The notes beneath the pieces are model-generated. The model ran no database searches and was not told the DNA's origin. It saw only the letters and a program-made list of their open reading frames with translations. Positions 21,203-32,011 of a stretch of 64,000 nucleotides of DNA are shown piece after piece. Source of the stretch: Favolaschia claudopus (Eukaryota; Basidiomycota; Agaricomycetes; Agaricales; Mycenaceae); NCBI GenBank assembly GCA_037176885.1, contig JAWWNJ010000038.1, positions 1,054,001-1,118,000 of the forward strand, read 5' to 3'. Positions within the stretch are counted from its first letter, which is position 1. Each line of letters starts with the position of its first letter. Both the position numbers and the translations under genes were made by a program.

Positions 21203-21640
21203 AATCCGGTTCAACTGCTCGCGGCTGCTCATAGCACTCTCGTGGACCACTCTAAATGTTGCAGAGTCTCAACTAAAGTTTATTTCTAGCTGTATATTGC
21301 TTTTTCTGCCCCGAAACCATCACTGGAACCAAGCTGGGTTAACCGACAGCCGAGGCAACAGAGTGAGTTCAAAGATATCTGTTTTAGGTCAAAAAGTATC
21401 AAACAAACTGTTCTAAAGTGCTGAGAGGTAAGCTAGAGTGTTATCAGAACCTTTTAGAAGGCAAAATAATGGGCAAGAACGAGGAAAACAGGTCACTCGA
21501 CGCATTCGAACCGTGTGGGAAAGTTGGCACGTGCCATCAAATTGTCACAAAATCCGAGGTCCTTGGTGACAGGTGCCAACAAAATCAGACTCTATATAAA
21601 AAGATATATCGACTATCATATATCTCATAGAGTCTGACTG
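21203..21640. repeat. Two-block repeat, copy 1
   Basis: Block 1 (about 21203-21340, with TTCAACTGCTCGCG and GCACTCTCGTGGACCACTCT) matches 33268-33395 in direct orientation. Block 2 (about 21345-21540, with AAGGCAAAATAATGGGCAAG and GGAAAACAGGTCACTC) matches 33060-33260 in inverted orientation. No function was recognised. Confidence 0.7.
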
Positions 21641-21654
21641 CGGGAGACTAGTTA

Positions 21655-22490
21655 ATGACCATGTGGGAGCGTTTTTTGCCATATCCGGAAAAACACAATG
21701 TACCCTCAGCAAAAAAGTGTCATAATAGGATAAAAGTACTTGAAAAACAATGCTAGTTCTCACTTTGATTGACTGGAATTGATCGTCATTTGAGCTCACA
21801 ACAGCCGCTCGAAGTAGGTCACTTTAGCTATTTTCTCTGCATTTTCAGCTATTAGAGAGTTTGCGGTGAGCCGCCAGAAGCCACCTGGCGGCTCTAACGG
21901 CATGCGGATTGGAGCGGCTACGTCATGTGGCGGCTCGTTCAGCGGCTCGTCGCGCGCGGTCCTTAGCGGTTGGGTAGTGGTTGTGTACCTTGCATACTTT
22001 ACTATACCTTCAGCCAATGAGAGTTCGTTGTCCAAACGTGCATAATTGTTTTGAATTGAAGCAATTTCCAGCATCAACCGCAGTCTTCGGCTCGAATGCG
22101 CGATAGCGTCAGATTTTTGGGTCCAATTTTCTTCGTGGCTCAAGATATAGATGACTAAGTACTAAGAATAGACTCGCAAAACCAAATTTGAACCAGTCTT
22201 ACCAGCCGCCAAACGAGCCGCCAGACAGCATAGTCGCTCCAATCCGCATGCCATTAGAGCCGCCAGGTGGCTTCTGGCGGCTCACCGCAAACTCTCTATT
22301 TTGTGTGAAAATAGCCAACTCTGAGCGGTTGTTGTGAGCTCAAATGAGGGTCAATTCCATTCAACAAAAGTGGAAACTAGGACTGTTTTTCAAGTACTTT
22401 CATCCTATTGTGACACTTTTTTGCTGAGGATACATTGAGTCTTTCCAGATATGGCAATAATAAGAAACTGTCCTGTTATTGATGCATTGT
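21655..22490. repeat. Long imperfect palindrome around a MITE
   Basis: Arms of about 170 bp, roughly 21680-21850 and 22300-22480, are inverted copies (shared words CCTCAGCAAAAAAGTGTCA, AAGTACTTGAAAAACA, CATTTGAGCTCACAAC) at roughly 80 per cent identity. The MITE at 21855-22296 sits exactly between them. Confidence 0.8.
21855..22296. mobile_element. TA-target MITE, family E copy 1
   Basis: Long inverted ends beginning GAGAGTTTGCGGTGAGCCGC (over 60 bp, imperfect), with TA on both sides (21853-21854, 22297-22298). Relatives are at 22503-22798, 32844-33052 and a right-end fragment near 42328. Confidence 0.8.
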
Positions 22491-22502
22491 CAGGGCGTAA
22501 TA

Positions 22503-22798
22503 GAGAGTTTGCGGTGAGCCGCCAGAAGCCACCCGGTAGCTCTCACGGCATGCGCTGTGGAGCGGCTACGTCATATGGTGGCTTCCGGTGGCTTCCTGGT
22601 GGCTAGTTTGCAATTTGAGTCGTCGTTTTCTCGAGAACTGGCAAGGTTCAAGGTGCGGAAAAAATTGCAGGTGAGTGGAATGGTTATGGTCTGACACCCC
22701 CAGTAGAAAAATCCGGGATTTTCGCTTGAAACAAATCAGACCGCTCCGCATGCCGTCAGAGCCACCAGGTGGCTTCTGGCGGCTCACCGCAAACTCTA
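22503..22798. mobile_element. TA-target MITE, family E copy 2
   Basis: Same ends as copy 1 (GAGAGTTTGCGGTGAGCC and complement), TA at 22501-22502 and 22799-22800. 296 bp long; no coding capacity. Confidence 0.8.
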
Positions 22799-22820
22799 TA
22801 ATATATAACTGAGTGTTCTA

Positions 22821-23263
22821 TGGTGCGCTCGACCTAAACACCACCAAACATGAAAGAAATTTATTGCACCTGATCAGAACCTTCCCACGCCTGATCCTCT
22901 GGCCGAAACACTCCGATTAGATAGTAATATAATCCCTCAAGAGGAATTCTTCATCCGCTCAAAACTCATAATAATTACTTTTTCCAAAGAGCGGATTTGA
23001 GACATCAGTGATGCAATCAATCAATCAGTCATGTGCGCTTACGAAATACTGATCTACTTCATGTCTTTATATGCTCTTGGAGAGCTCTGTGAGCTACATA
23101 CTACACCAACTGAAGCTTCCTGGCATGTTTTGGATCTTGTTGACCCCAGCTGTGCAGCAGAAATCACAATTTAAATTGAAACTTTTTCCGCCGGTCAATT
23201 TGAGACATCAGTGATGGCATCAATGATGGGACCTATTTGGTGGTGTTTAGGCCGAGCGCACCA
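22821..23263. mobile_element. TA-target MITE, family F copy 1
   Basis: Inverted ends TGGTGCGCTCGACCTAAACA and its near complement with one mismatch in 25 bp; TA on both sides. The interior carries CAATCAATCAATCAGTCA and AAGAGCGGATTTGAGACATC motifs also found in the copy at 32012-32544 and in a fragment near 59105. Confidence 0.85.
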
Positions 23264-23792
23264 TAAGCAGTACAGAGATATCATATATTTATCTCTACAT
23301 TTTATTTCAGGTCATTCGGTGAAGTATACAGTAAGATTCTGGCCAAAAAGCCACGGCAATTTCTATTTGCCACCACTGTAGTTTATGACTGTACTGTACA
23401 TATATTTATCACAGCACATGAGGTTCAAGCAGGCCAATTGAACTTGAGCTGAGCAAGAGTTGAGTCCAGGGCCTCGCTTAAGTGAGTCACGATTTAGTTG
23501 ACTGATTAGTGATCGACTGATCACTCCCTTCAACTAAAGGGGTCCGTCAATTAGCCATGGCTAAAGTCACTAATTTTCAGTAAACTACCGTTTGCGTGCC
23601 TATAATATACAATAGTGGTATTATAATAAGATTACTATTCTACCCCAATACCACCGCCCCTACGAGAACGGATTTCATGACCTAACGCAGAAACTGTAGC
23701 AGCGAGATTGAAGAACGGTGCTTTACTCCAAGATGCAACACACATCTGCGCTCGGAAGGCTTGCGAGGACATTGACCTTTGATTCCAAGCTA

Positions 23793-24420
23793 CTGTAGCA
23801 CTTTTTATGGGTGAAACCGACCCTCGAGCGTGACTGGAAACGCTACGCATGGAAACCAGAAACGGCCTCAGCGTTATGCGTGACATCATAGAATTTTGGA
23901 AACGAGCGGGCAAACACCGATAAAATCTATTTCCAAACGTTGAACGGATTCTGGGCAATTTTTAGCTCTCATGCTTTCTTTGTATCCATAGCCCTTTGTG
24001 ATTGCATTTCTCCTGCTACGGGCTCCGTAATACACCTTTTTTTTTTTTTCATGAACACTGCGCCGTGGCGCACGCTCAGACACCTAAACCAGCGACGGGT
24101 CCACCACAAGCCCTCTTCGAGCGACTAGTTAAACTACCTCGGCCAGCTTCTGGTACACCTTCCCAGCACCTTGCCCGTGGTCTCAGATGCACCGTACCGG
24201 TTCTATCTTGACGAAGATTGTAGAGAGTGATTGAGTGCAGTGAGGAGGAGGAGGGTTATAGCAGTAGATTCAGCTAGATTTTACAGCCACAAACATGATA
24301 ATTCGACATCTTTGTATGTCACGCAGTCCTCAGGGAAACCACCCGACCGTTATGCGTTACCGTTGAAACGAAACAGGGCGGGCGTTACGCGTTACGTTTC
24401 ACCCATACAAAGTGCTACAG
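23793..24420. mobile_element. TA-target MITE, family D copy 2 (inside hAT exon 10)
   Basis: Same ends as 18312-18915, with TA at 23791-23792 and 24421-24422. It interrupts the conserved C-terminal hAT coding block between the GRNQ and AWNQ residues. Unlike copy 1 it keeps about 24 bp more near the right end (GAAACGAAACAGGGCGGGCG region). Confidence 0.93.
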
Positions 24421-26668
24421 TATCTGATTTCGGCCTTCGGAAAATGCTCGCTCAGCATCAACGGATGCAGCTATCAAAACTCAGTTGTGCCTCTGTTGGA
24501 AAGAATGACGATGAGTATGCTTACCAGGGCATGAGCAGAATGAAAGACCGAAGCGTGCGAGGTCGGGAGTCGCCGGAATCGAGGGGTTTGTCGATGTCAG
24601 TACTAGTCGTGAATTCCAGTATTCTATAACGCCACTTGTCGGCTCGGTTGAAGGCGCGTCAAGATAGGTGTGAATATTGTCGGATTCCGAAGTTGTGTTG
24701 TCAAAGGAGACAGTGGGGCGACGGAAACGATCTGAGAGTCGAGACTTCTTGCTCGTTGATGAGGTAGAAATGGTATCAGACGGAGATGTGGCTGCGGGAG
24801 TTGCCGATGCGGAGGTTTTGTATGATTCAGTGAAACGGCGGATGACGAGCGAGCGAATTTCGGAAATTTGATCATCCTTCCAGCCGCGCTCTCGGAACCA
24901 TTGTAGTTTTCGGTCGGGACACATGACTGGAATAGATGAATCACCAAGTCAAAACTCCGGAAAGAAAGGAAACATACCAATGGCAATCCGGTACGCCTCG
25001 CAGTCGTCCAAAAGAGCATAATACTTGCGCAAAACCAGGAGTCCAGCATAGGCGGCGACACGTGTAACGTTGCTGAGGTCGGAGGATTCGTTGATAGAGC
25101 GAAGCATGTAATCCAGATCTTCCATCTCTGGGATAACATCAACGATGAGCGGGCGATTCTGACTTTGAAACAGCTTGGTAGGGCCATCAAGAACCTACGA
25201 CAACGAGTTCAGGTGAGAAAGAAAGTTAATTGCAGTTCTTACCTCGAGTATGGTTTCTAATTCCACCGCGAGAGTTTTTTGACGTGCGGTAAACTTATAA
25301 GAGCCAAGCTTTAAGTTTTTATCAGCAAGTAGCGCATCAACAGCTGGCTCAAGAATGTGTCGGGTACGAAGACAGTTATATTCAGATCCCCAGCGCGTTG
25401 CGTTTCTTCGTGCGAGTTCTGTGACATTTGAGTCCTTCGAGAGCCCGGTGGCCGGATTTTCGATTATCGCCATAAATTCGGTGTGTATTGGCCGGCTCTC
25501 ATGCACCTTTTTGGCGAGACCAGCCACCTGTGAATACTCAATCAGTATGATATGATAGCACGATACACGTTCAATCTCCCTTTGGAAAAACCTTCAGGGC
25601 ATCTTTCTCCTCGACTGCCGATATCACGATTCCACCAGCGCGCATGTCCCTAATGGCCACGTCACGAATGGTATTGGTAACCTTCGCATCATGGAGATCT
25701 TGGCCTGTCGGAGCAGTATCATCCTCGGGCTCGTGAATCTCTGCAACGAGCGCTAGGTCCTCGGCATCTGCGGATGGGTCGTCCTCCCACAAAATAACTT
25801 CTTCAACATCATCACTCTCAATTGGCGCGGTGACGGCTGTCGAACGTTTCACAGATCCCGTCTTAGCTTTCACAGTTTTTTTGCGTTTGGCCTGCTTAAA
25901 GAAGAACGAAATGACGGCCTGACAATGTTCATCAGCCGACACTCACAAGCGAGAAAGATATTAATGCGGACCTTAGCGACGAGTTGAATGATATGTGTAA
26001 AACAGCGACCACGAGCAAGCATGCCGCGGAAGGTAGGAATATGTCGGACGAGGCAGGTCGCCGTAGTGTTACAATTCCCGGCATTGTCCATCATCAAGAA
26101 ATGAAGCTGATTATCACTTAGCCGTTGAAAACATGCCCCGTACTTCACTCACAAATGCGGCGAGACCATACTTGTTGAGCACCTCTGCTAACTCAGACGC
26201 GAGATACTCTCCCGTGTGACGGTCGGTAAGGCTGGGCAAAGAGATGAGAATCGGTGGTTGGAAGCGTCTAAAAAACTAAACTACTCACGGGATGAACTCG
26301 AGAACAATCTCAAATATTTTGCCCGCATCCTCCCATACGATCACGGCTCCAAGATATTGGTCTTCGATGGGTGCTGTCCATCCGTCAACCAAGTTGTGCA
26401 GTTCGCGATTGCGTTGCTATACAGAAATCAGACGCCAGCAAAGGAGAAAGAAGTAAACAAGAAAGAAGGGACTCACGGCGAAATACTTCTTCACATCCCG
26501 AGCCAACAAGACGTACAGTCGCTGCACATCCTCCGCAACCGTATCCGCTGACGGCACTACCGTCCCAGGCCGCAACATCTCAACTTCCAGTCTGTACCAT
26601 TTATCTTCCACCTGGTTGAAGGCTCGCTTCGAGCAAGAACAACGCAATGCTATCAAGGTTCGATGCAT

Positions 26669-26691
26669 AGCGTTATCTGGCAGATAACAGC
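26669..26691. other. 17-bp palindrome with 3-bp flanking repeat (excision footprint?)
   Basis: AGC, GTTATCTGGCAGATAAC, AGC. The 17-bp core is a perfect 8+1+8 inverted repeat, and the 3-bp direct repeat makes a net 20-bp insertion that shifts the hAT reading frame. It looks like the scar of an excised element or a very small insertion. A similar 21-bp palindrome (GTTATCT...AGATAAC) lies at 34676-34696. Confidence 0.75.
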
Positions 26692-27266
26692 GTGATCCTC
26701 GGAGTATTCAAGAGCGCCGGGAGGAGCAGACTGAACAATGATAGAGGAAGCGCGGGAAGGGTCCCTGGAGACACAGGTTTTGACGGAGCTAAGCATATTG
26801 CTGGTGTTGAAAGTGCCTGTGGCGGAACGGAGGCGCTCGAAAGAGTTGTGTTTAGGATCCCCAAACTTGCAGGTAAGAACAATCTTGATCGTGCGAGGTG
26901 TTGTCGAGAGGTCGCGGACCAGGGATGGAGTGAAGTGATTATAAGCATCAGATTTCCATTTGCTACGAAGACCATCTATATAGAATGAGATATGGCAGCC
27001 ATTATAAGCATAGCACACGCACCAATGATCTCGCTATCTTCAAAATTCCACACCTCCTCGTCCGTCTTATTGTTGATACTGTCCACATCCACCTTCCTCC
27101 GCTTTGCGGGTCTTTCCACAGTTGCTGGCGATGGCTCCGGAGCCCGATTCTCGTCGTGTCGTGTCAACAAAGGGCTCGGGGGTGGAGAAGGCGGCGCTCG
27201 GCCAGCAAGACTTTCGTTTTGAATAGACTGTAAGGGCGTAGACATGGTGGAGAGGTGCAAGAAGAG

Positions 27267-27590
27267 TTAATAGAGCGCGACTCGACGCGTAAGACGCGTC
27301 CCACAGTGCAGCGCTGGGCAGCGCTGCTGCTGGCGGGGTGGCGGCTAGTGATCAGTCGGCCCAGTCGTGGGAACATTTAGTCGGTTCACTCAAGACGCCG
27401 GAATTACTATTAGCGATGACTAAACTAGCCAACTAATTCTTATTTAAGCGAGGCCCTGGTTGAGTCGGAAACATTCGGCGCGTAGTCCGAAGTCACATGA
27501 CAGTGACAGCGACATGAGTGTCACATGACACCGACAGCTGGATATCCGAAATCCGAGGAACGAGCTATGGGACCCGTGCCTTCGCCACTA
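27267..27590. other. hAT subterminal region and spacer to pogo element
   Basis: Up to 27458 this is the 5' leader and subterminal part of the hAT element, with repeated ACGCGT and ACTAGCC-like words. From 27467 to 27588 lies 120 bp of unassigned sequence with CACATGACAGTGACAGCGAC repeats. Confidence 0.5.
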
Positions 27591-30500
27591 CTATCCTAAC
27601 CCGTGATGTGTCCTCGCCCCGTGAAGTGGAATTTTTTGTGATCTCTCTCCTTCTCGCTCTCAGTTCGTTCAGGATCCCTTAGCAAAAATAGGATATCATA
27701 GCTATAGTATATAGCTTCAATCTTCTTAAATTTGAGCTTTATAGGACTGGTGAAAAGCGCGTCAAAATTCGAGAACCCGAAAATGCGCCGGATTTTGGCA
27801 TCAAACCGATTCCACTTCCCCTCTTTCTCCATGCCCGTAGCAGCCCTCAACACCAGAAATTGGGAGAAGCATTCTGGACTTATTCTGTATCTATCCCATG
27901 TTTTAGATTGCTCAGAACCCATATACTCAGCCCGCTATAAAAAATACAGTGTTGCGTGACAAAATCTTGATCAATTTTCAAACTCCGCTCGGCCGCACTT
28001 GGAACCAGCGGCTCTTTCCTTCTGCCAGCTCGTCGTTTCGTTTTCTCCCTTCGTGCCTCTCTGCTGGACTATAATTCACTCTATAATCTTATTCTACGTG
28101 CTCAACTGACTCTCCTTCACTCACGCTTCCCTCTAACCCGACTCCACTTCATTTTCTATCTCCTCGACGCACTCAGGCTGGATCGACATTTGTTTCTCTA
28201 CCGGACGCGTTTACGCGTCCAAACACCCATCTAAATGAGTGCCCCTCGTCCTCGGCAGAAGTACAGAAAAGAAGGCTACGTGTCGCTCGCGACGGAGGAG
28301 ATAATTCAGAAGGCCGTTGAAGGCATCAGGAATGGGACCTATGCGAACAGCAAGGCAGCCGCCAGAGCCCTCGACATATCTCCCCAGCAGAAGACAATCT
28401 GGCGTCGGCACACTGGTAGAGCAAAGTCGCGACGTGCCGCCCACATGACGTCGCAGCTGCTCAACGACGTACAAGAACCGATTCTGAAAGAGTGGATCAA
28501 GTTTCTCGGTCTCGCAGGCATTCCCCTCTCTAAACGCACCATTGCCCCGAAAGTTACCGCGCTTTGCGGTCGTAATCCCTCGCGCAAGTGGATCTATCGG
28601 TTTCTTCGTCGTCACCCCGACTGTACTCTTGGACGACCAACGAAGCTCGAGTCAAAACGTGCGCGCGCTTTCAACTTCTCCACTGTACAGAAACACTTCG
28701 AACTCTTGCAAACTGCGCTTGATAACGACGGAAAACCTATTCCCCAGTGCAATATCTACAACTTTGACGAGATCGGTATTCAAATCGGAGGCGGCCGCAA
28801 AGGCTCTGGCGAACAATACTTCTTTGACCATCACGACAAATCTCGATACAAGATCAGTTCTGAAGATCTTGAGCTCGTCACCATCCTCGAAACCGTCTGT
28901 TTCGATGGTACAGCGGTTGTTCCGCCCTGCTTCGTCTTTCAGGGTGTGAATATGTGTCCCGAATGGTTTACCGAGGCTCATCCGGACGATCCTGAATGGA
29001 ATGGAGAAATAATGTGCGGGAATCCATATTTTTGCTTATCACAACTCACTAATACTGCATAGTATCGCAACTACGGACACTGGATGGACTAACGACAAAG
29101 TCTGTGCTGCATGGTTTACTAAAGGCTTCATTCCCTCTGCAAAAGCTCACGGCGATCCTACTGCTCCTATTTTTATGCTCTACGACTCTCACAACAGCCA
29201 TGTCACCCTCGAAATGATCGATCTTGCCCTTGCCGACAATGTCATCCTATTCTGTCTTCCCCCTCACACCACGCACAGACTTCAGCCATGCGACGTTGGC
29301 GCCTTCGGTCCTCTGAAGAAGCACTGGATTATGGCTTGCGACACCGTCTTTGCCAACACTGGTATGCCAATGCACGCCAAGGACGTAGTGCGCGAATATC
29401 TAGCTGCTCGGCGCGCCGCGTTCAAAGCCGAGACGATCGTCCAGGCGTGGGCGAAGTCCGGGGTCGACAAAAACCCTGCAACTGGAGGAGCCAAGTGCAA
29501 TCCCGGTCGCTTCACCGCAGCCGATTTCGCGCCCAGCATCTCTACCTCCACCCAGCTCCAATTGCCCGAAGGTTTTCCGTCCCGTCGAGCAGCTGCGGGC
29601 GACGACTCCTCTTCATCCGAAGACGGCTCGGACGACGAGTCACCCTCCGACGATGACGACGATGAAGACGACGACAACGACGGCCTCGGTATGCCATCTG
29701 CGACATCGTCGACGACGACCCCTCCCACTCCTTCCCTCCAAACAATGCCTGTCTTTACCAACATCTATGATGACCCTGATTCCGAATCTGACGACAATCC
29801 TGCTGATGATCTGTCGACCCCCGACAAACTTGCTTTCTATCGCGAACGAACGCTGCTACTCAGATCCAAACTTACGACCGCTCGGAAGCAGCGCGACGCA
29901 GCTGCCACCCACGCCGTCCTCGCTGGCGACAACATCAAGACGCTCAAGGGGCAGCTCAATGCAAAGAAGAGCTCTGCTCGGACGGGACGTACGGTCCATA
30001 CGCAATCCCGAATTATTACGACGACGGAAGGGCGGGCTGCAGCTGCTGCGCAGAAGGAGGCTCGAGACGACAGGGATGCAAAGGCGCAGGAGCGGCAGAC
30101 GAAGAAGGACGATGCCGCCGCCGCTTCTCGTGCTCGACGCACCCAGCTAACTCCCGCAGGAATGATTTTCGCTGGCACTTTCAAGCAGCAGAAGCTTGGC
30201 GAGCTTCAAGACCTTGCTTGGGCGCTGGATCTTGACCAGGCCGGCAACAAAAGCAACATCTTGGAGCGCATTACTGCTCATTTCGACCTCCCAGCCAATG
30301 CAGCTCTGAAAAACGACGCCCGCTATACCGCCCTCTTCGGGAAGCGCAAACGGACAAACGAGGACTCGGGCGCTGAGCCCGTGGCAGGCCCGTCTACAGT
30401 GATTCCCCCGCGCACTCCTCAACGTCGTCGCTTGGATGAAGTCGGCAACTTCATCTCGTCCCCGTCGCGACGCTCCCCCCACACCCCACCCCCTGTTTCC

Positions 30501-31082
30501 CAAGCCGCGACGTTTTACGCACCTCCCCAATACTCCTTCGCACCCCCACCCCATTTCTTCCCTCCACCAGCTCAATATCCCCCAATCCCGCCATTTCATG
30601 CCCCCGTGGCCCCGTCGACGTTCTTTTACCAGCTTGACTCTTCACAATCCCGATGATAATTCTTGAAGCCCCCGTGTGGGATTTGATGCTTTGCATGGTC
30701 TCCATAGCTCTGAACAGTGTATTTTCGCGAATAGAATATATGATGATGCTGAGATAGACGCGAGGAAGGCAGAGACAGAGAAAGGGCAAGCTCTGAGTGC
30801 CAGCGCAGTGCGGATGCCGTCGATGCCGTCGCTCGGACGACGCGGCAATTGCGTGACAGTGTGTGACGTCGATTCCACTTCCAGGGGCAAACGTGGTTTT
30901 CCGACATGCCAAACCGGCATCGCTCTTGCTCCAGCTCCCGACTCTCAAATATTATAAATTCTCTACAGTTGATAGATTATATACTAAGCTATTGCTATTC
31001 AGTTTTTTTTCAGTAAGAACTAGCGGTACGCGAGCGGGACAGCTTGCGATCAAAAACGAGGACACATCACGGGTTAGGATAG
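27591..31082 (+). mobile_element. Complete pogo-type transposon, 3492 bp
   Basis: Perfect 26-bp TIRs start CTATCCTAACCCGTGATGTG at 27591 and mirror at 31057-31082. TA lies on both sides (27589-27590, 31083-31084), the Tc1/mariner/pogo target. It encodes one open transposase at 28235-30656. A 412-bp relative with the same ends is at 20033-20444. Confidence 0.95.
28235..30656 (+). CDS. Pogo-type DDE transposase with C-terminal SAP-like motif, 790 aa
   Basis: Two exons (28235-29013, 29063-30656) with a 49-bp GT-AG intron containing CTAAT join in frame to 790 aa. Residues about 15-60 form a Psq-type helix-turn-helix (KAAARALDIS), followed by a CENP-B/Tc5-type region (LSKRTIAPKV, RKWIYRFLRRHPD). 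The DDE core shows D178 (YNFDEIG), D301 (LYDSHNSH) and D337 (RLQPCDVG), a D35D spacing characteristic of pogo. Then come a Ser/Asp-rich acidic stretch (about 436-470), a charged, probably coiled-coil region (about 515-620), a SAP-like DNA-binding motif (KLGELQDLAWALDL...ILERITAHF, about 632-666) and a Pro-rich tail. All three catalytic Asp are present and there is no lesion, so the enzyme may be active. It acts in the nucleus on the TIRs at 27591 and 31082. Confidence 0.95.
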
Positions 31083-31107
31083 TAAAGAGTCCTGCACTCA
31101 CCTTGCT

Positions 31108-31255
31108 GCTTTCCAGGCCGACGGCGCCGCACTGCCGCTCGCTGCACTCGCCGGCGCGCGATGCCGCGGGATTCTCAGGCTTTGACAGAAAGTCACGGGG
31201 TGAATTTCCCTTTCTGGGCGCAATGCTGTGCCCGTTGTGCTTTAAAGTATAGGAT
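31108..31255. repeat. Block shared with 19.79-19.94 kb
   Basis: GGCGCCGCACTGCCGCTCGC, ACAGAAAGTCACGGGGTGAA and CTTTAAAGTATAGGATT occur in the same order at 19790-19935. It lies just outside the pogo element. Confidence 0.75.
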
Positions 31256-32011
31256 TGAAAGGCCCGCACAGTGCTTACAGCTGTGCTTACAAAGCACCCA
31301 GTCATTTGTAAGCATCTGCATTTTGGAGCCCTATACCGATGAATGGGGAAGTATGAGCTCTCCCCAAGTTTCCCGGGTTTAAACGGTGAAGCGGGAAGTC
31401 AGAACATTGGGATATGTTGCGGGATCACTGACTTTGACGTCCCGGTAACCGTTTTTTAATACCTTCCTCCTCGCAGATTCTCAAGGTTTTTGGTAGAGTT
31501 ATGCATTGATACTAGTAGAATACATGCCGGAAATTTTCGGGGGCAAAAAGTAAAGAGGGGGAGCAGGAAACCGTGAATTCGGACCCATTGGGAGAATTCA
31601 TACCCATTGGGCACAATAGTATGCTGACGTCTCAGCGCTCACAGCTGATGCCGCTACCATCACGTACATCAAGACTCCAGCTAACTTAAGTTCTTTTTGA
31701 GTCCTCAATAATTCATATCCTGACAACCCCACTCGAGGCCATAGTCCGATGAAAAGACAGAATTTAGAGTGCTTGTCATGAAGGAGAGGTTTTGTTAAAA
31801 TGCAACACGGTGTTTCGACGGGTTGAGGGAGTCTGTGAGCCCGAACAAAGGTTGGGACAAATATGAGTGAAATTGAGGAGCCATGTTTTTCTTTTTTTCG
31901 ATCATGGCAAAAATTGCAAATTAGTAAGCAGACCACGTGTTGCATGCATACAGCTAGATACTTATCTTGTCTCCACCCCGGACTTGCTTGCGTCAATTTG
32001 ATGAAGAGGGC
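31256..32011. other. No recognised gene
   Basis: Only short or unlikely frames. Two copies of ATACCCATTGGG-like phrases lie near 31590. Confidence 0.4.

Larger units (their letters stand above)
23635..27245 (-). pseudogene. hAT transposase, ten exons, disrupted twice
   Basis: Exons on the complement: 27023-27245, 26477-26975, 26289-26416, 26153-26231, 25972-26106, 25592-25918, 25243-25527, 24978-25194, 24525-24926, and a last exon split into 24421-24470 and 23635-23792. All nine introns are GT-AG, 46-64 bp. Visible in order: a basic PAKRRK motif in exon 1, a BED-finger-like segment (SDAYNHFTPSLV...LTCKF...SSVKTC), VDGWTAP, HTGEYLASELAEVL, FLMMDNAGNC, ATRWGSEYNC, and the C-terminal VDAERAFSEGRNQ and SWSKAPFF blocks. 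The protein would bind the element ends and cut and paste it in the nucleus. Two lesions break it: a 20-bp insertion at 26672-26691 in exon 2, and a 628-bp MITE plus TA duplication in exon 10. Omitting both gives 2481 nt, exactly 827 codons, so it was functional until recently. Confidence 0.93.
23468..27458 (-). mobile_element. Complete hAT transposon, 3991 bp
   Basis: Ends CAGGGCCTCGCTTAA (left) and TTAAGCGAGGCCCTG (right) form a 15-bp TIR of typical hAT form (CAGGG start). They are flanked by the perfect 8-bp duplication GTTGAGTC at 23460-23467 and 27459-27466. The element encodes a BED/hAT transposase on the minus strand and was later hit by a MITE at 23793-24420. Confidence 0.95.

Noticed and set aside
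29282..29764. Minus-strand 160-aa open frame with a poly-Ser run
   Set aside because: It is antisense to the Asp-rich coding part of the pogo transposase; the Ser run mirrors GAC/GAT codons.
29837..30184. Minus-strand Ala-rich open frame
   Set aside because: Antisense shadow of the coiled-coil part of the pogo transposase.
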